NCBI GenBank assembly: GCA_030248195.1
Contig: JASAND010018044.1
Coordinates: forward strand, 1 to 64,000
Direction of reading: 5' to 3'
Source: Trissonchulus latispiculum
Taxonomy: Eukaryota > Nematoda > Enoplea > Enoplida > Ironidae
Length of the DNA: 64,000 nucleotides
Shown here piece by piece: positions 23,501-30,290 of the stretch. Below the pieces are notes generated by a model. It saw only the letters and a list, made by a program, of their open reading frames with translations. It had not been told where the DNA came from and searched no databases. A program made the translations under genes and the position numbers. Numbering within the stretch: position 1 is the stretch's first letter; each line of letters starts with the position of its first letter.

Positions 23501-24428
23501 ATTTGCTAACCATATTAGCGTTTATTTTCGCAGGATGCAGAGCTGACAACACTGCCCACTGGAAGCATTTATCATCGTCGTTCTTCACATTGACAACGGC
23601 CTTCTTAGTTTCTATCCAGCTAGGCAGCTTCTTATACGATGATCCGCGTAACGGTCGATGGGCTGCTACATGAACGTCCAAGTGGAGTACCTGATCAACG
23701 ACCCAATCAGAGCCCAGTTGAATAAAATTATCAAGATTCTTCAAAACTTCTTGCTCTGCCGTTGTCAGTTCATGTCGAAGTTCGGAACCTTGTTGAACAT
23801 CTCTTGCTTTGCAGCAGAAATGGGTTTCAATTGTTTCGCTTTCATCAGATACTCGTTTTAAGCGGATCCTCATGCAAAACCAGAATTTCACACCCATCAG
23901 ATCTGCACATTCTTGTCCCAACCGCTCCGTCAATATACCGCGGCATTCTGTGAAGAAAATCTGTGGGTCTCCGACAAAATGCTGTGGTTTTATTTGATAA
24001 CCACGCAGCCATCCATTCAGCGCTTTCGGAAGTGATGTAATACCATAGTCTGGCATTTCCATTTCCAGCAACTCTTCATCAGACTCAGTCATTGGCATTT
24101 CCATTTCTAGTAGCTCCACATCTGACTCTGTCAAATCCTGAGCTGATGGTTGTAGTGATCCACTATCTTCAGTACTCTTTGAAGGCTGCAAGGCTGCTGT
24201 ATCATTTGACTCAGCCGGGTCAACAGCTTGTCGTTTGTATTCCGGTTCCGAGTCGATCCGAGGCTTTTCACGCTGATGAAGTTTCATGTGTCGCTTCAGT
24301 GCGTCTCGTCTCGACAACACTCGTGCACACTGACTGCATACGTACTGTTCTCGTTGATGAACAGTGGCAGTATGGCGTCTAAGAGCTCGGTGGCTTTGGA
24401 AGGATTTTCCGCAACAGGACCAAACCAT
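20550..24428 (-). CDS. Family B DNA polymerase (Polinton/adintovirus type) with zinc fingers and endonuclease VII-like domain
   Basis: A 1292-residue protein-primed-type DNA polymerase that would replicate a linear DNA element. N terminus: two C2H2 zinc fingers (residues 1-55), then an acidic linker with a duplicated ESDxELLEMEMP block (about 100-125). Next comes a conserved Cys/His region (DDKCFQWAVLSAL to EGHYCWIKN, about 290-400) seen in polymerases of this group. Exonuclease motifs are YADFEC (about 448), HNLRRYDGH (about 592) and YLLTDVLLLADV (about 770). A CHLCG...DRVRDHCHICG...HNRCN segment (about 549-580) matches the endonuclease VII HNH type. Polymerase motifs are YLDANNLYGWAMSQ (A, about 873), LLNNAVFGKTMEN (B, about 1040) and FTDTDSL (C, about 1134). 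The frame is intact and intronless. A TATA-containing repeat lies just upstream. The family is clear; the exact element type is inferred. Confidence 0.95.
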   Translation of the reverse strand: MVWSCCGKSFQSHRALRRHTATVHQREQYVCSQCARVLSRRDALKRHMKLHQREKPRIDSEPEYKRQAVDPAESNDTAALQPSKSTEDSGSLQPSAQDLTESDVELLEMEMPMTESDEELLEMEMPDYGITSLPKALNGWLRGYQIKPQHFVGDPQIFFTECRGILTERLGQECADLMGVKFWFCMRIRLKRVSDESETIETHFCCKARDVQQGSELRHELTTAEQEVLKNLDNFIQLGSDWVVDQVLHLDVHVAAHRPLRGSSYKKLPSWIETKKAVVNVKNDDDKCFQWAVLSALHPAKINANMVSKYIACESELNMQGLDSPMKLRSIPRFEMMNNISINVFNLEKNSLYPLYISKHDFKKHIDLLLYEGHYCWIKNIDRLLSDQRGGHRQKYFCRRCLLPQYSEQKLKNHLDRCLRNSPAKVVMPKDDELKFRNHHRRLRTPLVIYADFECITEKIQHCEPDISKSSSTAYQQHSPCGFGLITVEQCCGENTKQVGTPIIYRGQDCVQQLLESIIRITESYSNRVGNPLPMQLTFDEQSQFKEAKDCHLCGKQLSDDRVRDHCHICGSYRGAAHNRCNQQHRLNRNVSILFHNLRRYDGHLIMQEIGKLCKDNQLQLDAIAKGMEDYISFSIKRKNSAEEEEDLDSQSEEEKLIGGYGSDHCPWRIRFIDSCQFLTASLDNLVSNLDQSQLKILSTQITNDDKRALLLRKGVYPYDYMDCWGRFEEIYLPSKSAFHSKLTGTDISDTDYEHANAVWKTFDINNMGDYHDLYLLTDVLLLADVFENFRAFCLQHYGLDPVHYVTLPSFGWDACLKLTDVRLELLKDSNQYMFFEQGIRGGVAMISHRYAKANNPYLNNFDYNVPTSYIMYLDANNLYGWAMSQKVPCSKFRWLSHAEIDKIDWSAVDVDGEEGYVLEVDLGYPKELHNLHNSYPLAPEKLIISDEMLSPYCKRLQSQLGVKTGMVHKLVPNFSNKQKYIIHFRNLKLYLSLGLKLQHVHRVLAFQQSAWMQRYISFNTDMRKNANSDFEKNLFKLLNNAVFGKTMENVRRYLNVELVHEQSRFRKLVSNPRFERATAFSEDLVAVCSNRATVELNKPIYVGFSVLDLSKLLMYDFHYNYMICKYGDAVKLLFTDTDSLCYWIKCNDVYTDFSNDAEMFDFSDYPKDHPLYSSKNKKVIGKMKDETSGSPISEFCGLRAKMYSFLCNGVDNKRAKGVKKSVVKSVLCHNDFVHCLFDETHRRDAMDMIRSYKHKIYSIKSNKISLSAFDDKRYILDDGISSYAYGHYAIV

Positions 24429-24481
24429 TATTTAAGCTGAAAGTTGGAGGGATAAATGACAATCAACCACAAACTGTGACA

Positions 24482-24605
24482 AAACCTCTATTTTTATACT
24501 ACTTTAATTTTAAATTAAATAGTTAAATCCAGAACCTCCGTATTTATACTACTTTCCTTTTAAGTTAAATGGAAAATACCAGAACCCTCGTTTTTATACT
24601 ACTTA
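24482..24605 (-). promoter_or_regulatory. Triplicated TATA-containing promoter repeat of the polymerase gene
   Basis: A unit of about 50-55 bp, carrying AGTATAAA followed by an A/T-rich base and GAGG on the minus strand, occurs three times: TATA boxes near 24493-24500, 24543-24550 and 24593-24600. The nearest is about 65-70 bp before the ATG at 24428. Tandem duplication of a core promoter is seen directly; its function is inferred. Confidence 0.65.
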
Positions 24606-25128
24606 TGACAATAGTACTTACTGATTGCAAATCAATGAAATAAATTCAGCAGCATGAGCTACGACTCATTAAATAAGTGTGGTTTCTAGCAAAGATAAAT
24701 CATGACTGAAGGAAAATCAAAAATTTTTCCTTATATACTTTTCCAAGAGAGAAAGAATAAATTTGATTGGTTAAAAATTTATCACGTGACTGATCTAGTG
24801 ATTTGATTGGTTGATGAGATTTGAATGAAACATTCTAGAAATTTCTAGAAGATTTTGTAATACAATCAGTGAATTCATTTCAGTAAACTTTTATTGCTTC
24901 AGTAGTTAACAATATACTCACCCTTAAGTCGTTGGAAATGTTGATGACAGCGAAATGAAGCAAGGCTGGCAGCGGAATGAATTAAGATATATACTCAGTA
25001 TACAGTTAATAGATATGGTGGAGCTTTGGAATACTCCAGGTATTAGGTACCCCTTTTATACAAGAAATGTGGAGCAAAACCTAATCTTTTGCTCTATTAA
25101 TTTTTTAAGAGTGGTTCAATTTTACTAA
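24606..25128. other. Divergent intergenic region, no gene seen
   Basis: AT-rich spacer between the polymerase gene (-) and the plus-strand genes. It contains a short TCTAGAAATTTCTAGA palindrome near 24834-24849. No gene is supported. Confidence 0.4.
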
Positions 25129-25446
25129 ATGTATGTTGAAAAACTGTATTTGAAACAACTCAAGCAAGTAGTACCTGGCACACTGTCTAAAAAATTTAGA
25201 TTTCACTTTTTCTTCTGTATGCAAATCAGATTGACAGATCTAGAACTAGTTTTACCGCCTGAAGGAAACATTTGGTGTCTGTTTGCACCTACCAACCTGT
25301 TTGAAATAATTATTTTACAAATTCATCTTCACTATGCAAATGAGGACAAATTGTTGAAGGGTTTTAGCCAGAGGATAGGAAAAATAGAACTTTGTTTCCG
25401 CTTCGCTGAATTGGAATTTAGTTCATACTCTAGATTTTTGCTATAA
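25129..25446 (+). CDS. Uncharacterised 105-residue frame in virus-like cluster
   Basis: ATG to TAA, 105 codons, ending inside the TATA box of the next gene. The product is rich in aromatic and hydrophobic residues with no recognised domain. A stretch FFCMQIRL faintly recalls FWFCMRIRL in the polymerase N-terminal half, which may be chance. Its place in a compact cluster is the only argument that it is real, so it may be a shadow frame. Confidence 0.25.
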   Translation: MYVEKLYLKQLKQVVPGTLSKKFRFHFFFCMQIRLTDLELVLPPEGNIWCLFAPTNLFEIIILQIHLHYANEDKLLKGFSQRIGKIELCFRFAELEFSSYSRFLL

Positions 25447-25449
25447 ATA
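25442..25449 (+). promoter_or_regulatory. TATA box of the PC4-like gene
   Basis: TATAAATA lies 62-69 bp before the ATG at 25511. The spacing is nearly the same as for the polymerase gene and the repeat-protein gene of the same cluster. Confidence 0.6.
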
Positions 25450-25510
25450 AGACTAAAAGTTTGCTGAATCAGTTAACTTTCAAACTTATCAGCTTTCACA
25501 ACACTGTATC

Positions 25511-26275
25511 ATGGTACTCGTACTTGCTGAGTTTACTATCGGTCCTGGCAAAGTCCTGAAGGTTAAGGGTACTGGAAGTAGACGCGTTTTTCTTGAGTTT
25601 TCGTGGACAAGGGGAAACAACTTTACTCAAACATTCAGCTTAATGCCTTGGGAATTTCGAAACTTGGTAACCAGTGCGGCTGTCATCACGGAAGTGTTAG
25701 AAGGTGGAAAGGAACTGAAAAGGAAGTGTGCACCTCAGATTGGTCGGTATAAGTGGGCCACTGTGTCTTCATTCAGCGATAGAGTGATGGTTCATTTAAG
25801 GTGTTGGTGGGTGAGAGATGAGAAGGAGCTTCCCAGTCGAAGCTTTGGAATAGGTCTTACAACTCCAGAGTGGGTTGTTCTGAAAAATCTTTTCGGGCAA
25901 ATTTCTCAAATTATAGATGCTGCTCCTCAGCGTCTACGAGATAGTGGTGTTGTGGATGGTAGGGGTGGTGACGGTGGTAACGGTAATGATAATGGTGGTA
26001 GTGTCAGCGGAGGTGGCAGGGATGGTGGAGGTAGTGGTGGTGGCGGCGGTGGTCGAACTGGAAGTGGATGTGTTGGTGGTGGAAGTGGAGGCGGTGGTTG
26101 TGGAAATGGAGGTGGTGGTGGTGGTGGTGGTGGTGATGGTGGTGCTGGTGACGTTGCCATTGGAAAGCGAAGTAAATCTGAACCAAAAAGAAGAATTGTG
26201 AAGAGGAAGCGATCAGCATGTTCGTTTTTGGATTCGGAAGCTGTGGAATCACCAAAGAAGCATTGGTCCATGTGA
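25511..26275 (+). CDS. Tandem PC4-like ssDNA-binding protein with Gly-rich linker and basic tail
   Basis: 254 residues, intact. Residues about 76-140 fit the PC4/Sub1 fold pattern: a QIGRY strand, VSSF, RVMVHLRCWW, a turn, then GIGLTTPEWVVLKNL leading into a helix. Residues about 8-65 show the same strand order (FTIGPGK, RRVFLEFSW, FSLMPWEFRNLV), suggesting a duplicated domain. Residues 149-218 are Gly-rich with some Asn/Asp/Ser. The last 35 residues carry basic clusters (KRSKSEPKRR, VKRKR) likely to direct it to the nucleus. PC4 proteins bind single-stranded DNA and act in transcription and replication. Next to a protein-primed polymerase, a replication ssDNA-binding role is plausible. A poly(A) signal AATAAA is at 26358-26363. 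The domain call is by eye. Confidence 0.72.
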   Translation: MVLVLAEFTIGPGKVLKVKGTGSRRVFLEFSWTRGNNFTQTFSLMPWEFRNLVTSAAVITEVLEGGKELKRKCAPQIGRYKWATVSSFSDRVMVHLRCWWVRDEKELPSRSFGIGLTTPEWVVLKNLFGQISQIIDAAPQRLRDSGVVDGRGGDGGNGNDNGGSVSGGGRDGGGSGGGGGGRTGSGCVGGGSGGGGCGNGGGGGGGGGDGGAGDVAIGKRSKSEPKRRIVKRKRSACSFLDSEAVESPKKHWSM

Positions 26276-26357
26276 AGAATGCAAATTGTATGTTTCTAAC
26301 ATTTCCATAAGCATCAGTTTGTATCATTTTTTTATTTCTATGCTCTGCTATCTTGTT

Positions 26358-26363
26358 AATAAA
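26358..26363 (+). terminator. Poly(A) signal of the PC4-like gene
   Basis: AATAAA lies about 83 bp after the TGA stop. The next gene (26564-27018) is on the opposite strand, so the two converge here. Confidence 0.55.
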
Positions 26364-26563
26364 CCGTTGGCTTCATGCTTTATTTGGTATTAGTCAAATT
26401 GTTATAGCATTACATACATAAATCAGTAAATTATTACAAGCAATTAAAAATGATATAGATTTCATATATTGTATGCATATACGTTACCACAGTACAACAA
26501 CTAAATACAATAAACAAATTATCAATTCATTATATAAATAGAAAGTCTGTCTCGCTGCTATTT

Positions 26564-27018
26564 TCATTGGAATCTCTTTTCAGCTATCACTCTTTGAATG
26601 ATTTCATTTGCCGATGCAGTACTTTCTACTGAAAAAAAGTATAAATTTAAACATCAGAGAAAGTTTGTTCAGAAATAGTCGTTTTCGTTCTTTAACAAAT
26701 AGATTGAATAAAATTCAAACTGGGCTCAATCAAACTAAATTCAATTCATAAACTCAAATATATAATCCGAAATCTTAAGGATGTAAATCCATTTTAATTG
26801 CCTTTTGTGAAAATCTTACGTTTCTTTAATTCATTGTTGAGCGGTTCAATAAACATGCTCATAAATTGCTCCGCCCAGACTTCCTTGTGTTCTTGGTATG
26901 TTAGTGGGAAATGATTGTGTGCTATCTTCAACCCACGAAAAACAGCATCCTTAAGATCCATTAAGCTGTGACCTATACCTTCCCTTGTCCAGTCGGGTAT
27001 AATACTGACTAATTCCAT
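26564..27018 (-). CDS. Small two-exon gene, product not recognised
   Basis: Exon A, 27018-26820, starts ATGGAATTAG and ends at a strong donor C|GTAAGA. Exon B, 26628-26564, starts after a pyrimidine-rich acceptor (TTTTTTTCAG) and ends in TGA. Phases match (1 and 2 bases), giving 87 residues: MELVSIIPDW at the start, a His/Trp-containing middle (HNHFPLTYQEHKEVWAEQF), and a charged helical C terminus ending AEKRFQ. Without splicing, exon A would stop after 74 codons. A CTATTTAG directly before the ATG could be another acceptor, so this may be the C-terminal part of a longer protein. No function is assigned. Confidence 0.5.
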
Positions 27019-27620
27019 CTAAATAGAGTAATAACAATATTTGAATTTTGAACCAAGTTATGCATTTCTGAATTTTTGTTAAAATCATAAAACACTTCGC
27101 TTCAAATTATATGTATAAAAGCTATTCAAATATTTTTATAGCGCAATAAGTATGTCATTAATGATATAAAGTGCTTTTATTTAAGCTGACCGAGATTCTT
27201 GCTACTTGAGAAGCAGTAGTTTTCCATTAGTAGCAATACTTTAAGGAAACTTTAAACTTAAAAGTTTTTAACTTTTTGCTTTGGGATTGAGAAAGTGTAG
27301 CATCTTTTCGCTAAACGGTTTATCAGTTAAAGATCGATTGTGAAAACTATTTTATATTTTATAAACAAACTAGATTTCCTTGAAAGAAATTTAACTTCGA
27401 AAAACTTTTCTTTTTGCTATCGTCTGACAGAAAGGAATAAACATAAAATTAGTTACCTTATGCCTTGTAAACGTTAATTATTCCATTGTCAATCAGAAAA
27501 TGTATAATCGATAGTTGTTTTCTTCAAAACGTTAAGAAATTGTATTATTTGTCTCGATCTTGAATTTTAATTTGGTGAAGTCGTAATATACAAATATTTC
27601 AAATTTGAAACTGCAAAACT
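27019..27620. other. Spacer in cluster, no gene seen
   Basis: AT-rich. A minus-strand ATTAAA at 27566-27571 is a poly(A) candidate for the repeat-protein gene. Upstream exons of the small two-exon gene could lie here, but none is convincing. Confidence 0.4.
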
Positions 27621-27980
27621 CTAAAACAGAGCTGACAAAGCCTCATAGAAGGGATTCATATTACATGCAACAGCAACATTATTTATCCAAGAAATTTCTT
27701 CCTGATCAATAAATATCTGATGAAGTTTTGATACCGTGGACAGTATGACAACTTCATCAGATTTACACTTCTTTACACCACAATGCAAACCAATATCATA
27801 TTTACGACGTACAGAACGATAAAACGATTTACCTCTACAGACAGGTACAGACATATTGGCTTTAGCAGCCATTTTATCAGAAATTTGTTTAGCTTCAACA
27901 ACGTTTACAGACTCTAATTTGTTGTTGATATATGATTTTGAAAGGCAAACAGAACAGGCAATTATCGTAATTACTTGTTT

Positions 27981-28015
<35 letters not shown>

Positions 28016-29297
28016 GCTCCCATCCAGGAATGCTGTATGTTGGAAAGTTAACCCCTTCATAAGGTGGACTATCACTGATTAATCCAGGAGAACCACTTCC
28101 CACACTACCTGTAGGACCTGGAGGATCGCGAGAAACCACCAAACCAGGGGTAATACCAAATACAGGTAGACTATTCCCAAAATCAGTTAGACGTGGTGAA
28201 CGAGCCTGACCATCTACCGGACCTAGCGACTTATCACCAACCTCTGGAGCACCACTTCCAACCCCATCTACAGGATGGGAACCAATACAGAAACCAGGAC
28301 CATATGCCTCACCGTTTGGATCCGGGGAACCACCAATCTGAGCTCCGATCAGAGAAGAGGGTGCATCACCAAACCCTGGAGTCCCATTTCCAACCCCATC
28401 TACAGGATGGGAACCAATACAGACACCAGGACCATATGCCTCACCGTTTGGATCCGGGGAACCACCAATGTGAGCTCCGATCAGAGAAGAGGGTGCATCA
28501 CCAAACCCTGGAGCACCATTTCCAACCCCATCTACAGGATGGGAACCAATACAGACACCAGGACCATATGCCTCACCGTTTGGATCCGGGGAACCACCAA
28601 TGTGAGCTCTGATCAGAGAAGAGGGTGCATCACCAAACCCTGGAGCACCATTTCCAACCCCATCTACAGGATGGGAACCAATACAGACACCAGGACCATA
28701 TGCCTCACCGTTTGGATCCGGGGAACCACCAATCTGAGCTCCGATCAGAGAAGAGGGTGCATCACCAAACCCTGGAGCACCACTTCCAACCCCATCTACA
28801 GGATGGGAACCAATACAGACACCAGGACCATATGCCTCACCGTTTGGATCCGGGGAACCACCAATCTGAGCTCCGATCAGAGAAGAGGGTGCATCACCAA
28901 ACCCTGGAGCACCACTTCCAACCCCATCTACAGGATGGGAACCAATACAGAAACCAGGATTAATGTTTGGATCCGGGAAATTGTAGTGAGGGCTCAAAAA
29001 CCCAGAAGGTTCACTGGCATATCCTGGTGGACTGGGCTCGGGGCCAATCACTTCGTAGCGGTCGTTCATGGGATTAGACGAAAACACTGCTTCAAAGCCA
29101 CTTTCAGAGTACTGTTCGTTGAGAGAAACGATACTTCGTTGTGGTAGGTAAGAATCATATAGGCAATACAGGCCTTGTGATTCAAACATACGGTCATAAA
29201 AGGAATAGTCTTTAGCTAATAAGCGACTCATGGTGAAGTAATTATTAGGGAGTTTGAGCTGTTCTTTTATATCTTTTTTCAGCAAAAAATAGTTCAT
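27621..29297 (-). CDS. Protein with five 44-residue repeats and a polyQ tract
   Basis: 558 residues from the first in-frame ATG (29297); the frame is open slightly further upstream but without an ATG. N terminus (1-120): charged, aromatic, not recognised. Then five full 44-residue repeats and a partial sixth, each built as PGVCIGSHPVDGVG...APGFGDAPSSLIG...GGSPDPNGEAYG, nearly identical. Next is a Pro/Gly/Ser region with a run of about 13 Gln. The C-terminal 105 residues have Cys pairs (CSVC, then CRGKS, HCGVKKC) and a basic patch (RSVRRKYD). One Cys per repeat could allow cross-linking. A structural or surface role is only a guess. It lies in the virus-like cluster with a TATA box upstream, and resembles no family I know. 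Confidence 0.75.
27979..28017. repeat. (TTG)n microsatellite encoding polyQ on the minus strand
   Basis: About 13 perfect TTG triplets are read as CAA on the coding strand of the repeat-protein gene. It is likely length-variable. Confidence 0.9.
28265..28951 (-). repeat. 132-bp coding tandem repeat
   Basis: The word CATCTACAGGATGGGAACCA occurs at 28265 and then every 132 bp (28397, 28529, 28661, 28793 and 28925). Units differ by a few bases only. Because 132 is a multiple of three, frames on the plus strand also stay open (for example 28275-29147), which explains those apparent genes. Confidence 0.93.
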
Positions 29298-29360
29298 TAA
29301 ATATAGAGCATATTCCAAATGTGATGAAAGTTTTTAGGTATTTGGAGCAGTAACTTCAGC

Positions 29361-29372
29361 TATTTTTATATA
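29361..29372 (-). promoter_or_regulatory. TATA box of the repeat-protein gene
   Basis: The minus strand reads TATATAAAAATA, 64-75 bp before the ATG at 29297. Its form and spacing match the other two cluster promoters. Confidence 0.6.
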
Positions 29373-29739
29373 AATTTAATGCTGTTTCTGTTTTAATTCG
29401 TTTCATTAATCTCTTAAATACTTCTCTTTGAAAATACAGTCCTGACTGATAACCTATTTTTTCTCATGAAAATTGAACTTTAAACACTTTTACTGCAAAC
29501 GAAATTACTTTTACTTGACACAAAAATGTTTAATCAGTGTAAAAAGTGAAATTGCAATTGTAGAAGTTTGCGAAAAAGACAACAAACTTGATTAATTTGA
29601 AATCTTATATGATGTGTAACAACAGTTTACTATTTTGCAAAAAAAATAATGAAATAATTTGTTTTCATATTGTTGCAACTACCCTTATGGAAACGCGCTA
29701 TTCGACCTCATATTTAACGGAATTGATAATAATACATTT

Positions 29740-30075
29740 GTGGATGGGAACCACACTTTAGGGATAACTGTGAGTTTTGTAGTTCAAGTTTTAGTTTTTG
29801 TTAAGTTAGTCCTTATTTCAATGATTTGGTGCATAATAACACGCAATAGATTATAGGGATTAGCTAGTAGGGGACCACGTTATGATAACCATCTTGTAGA
29901 GCTGGAACCACACTTAAGGAACCACACTTTAGGGATGATTGTTTATTTTGTAGTTGAATTCTTTAAATGGGACCACACTTAGGGGATCACTCTTAGGTTA
30001 CGAGGTTCAAAGTTTAGTCTATGTACATGATATTTTCTATTATTAGGGGACCACAATAGAGGGGACCACAATTTA
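29740..30075 (+). repeat. Scattered GGRACCACA repeats
   Basis: Short words GGAACCACACTTTAGG, GGGACCACACTTAGG and GGGGACCACA occur about eight times between 29747 and 30072. Two of them head a longer duplicated block (29747-29800 and 29919-29965). They lie between the repeat-protein gene and the receptor gene. Function unknown. Confidence 0.6.
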
Positions 30076-30290
30076 TACAGAACGCCCAAAAACAATACTA
30101 CTGTTCACATAGTCATAACTATTTTCCTGTGCACCAGCCAGTAATGAAAAAATAAAAGAAAAGAAAATACATGTATTGGAGTTGAATTCTTCGAAACTGA
30201 CATATACATCTGCCTTTGTCAGTGTTTTCTGACTGTTTCTTGAACGCCTTGCCAGAATCTTCGAATTTATTATTTTCCATAATACCAGCG

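Noticed and set aside
25917..26327. Overlapping frames rich in Val, Pro or His opposite and within the Gly-rich part of the PC4-like gene
   Set aside because: They are low-complexity shadows of the GGT/GGTGGT stretch in other frames and strands.
28275..29147. 290-codon plus-strand frame of repeated TRTICLTVWIRG-type units
   Set aside because: It is a by-product of the 132-bp repeat whose length keeps all frames in register. The minus-strand frame is longer, has unique ends and a promoter.
30216..30290. Upstream extension of the receptor frame
   Set aside because: It lacks an ATG; the first in-frame ATG is 30291, which gives a normal glycosylated N terminus.
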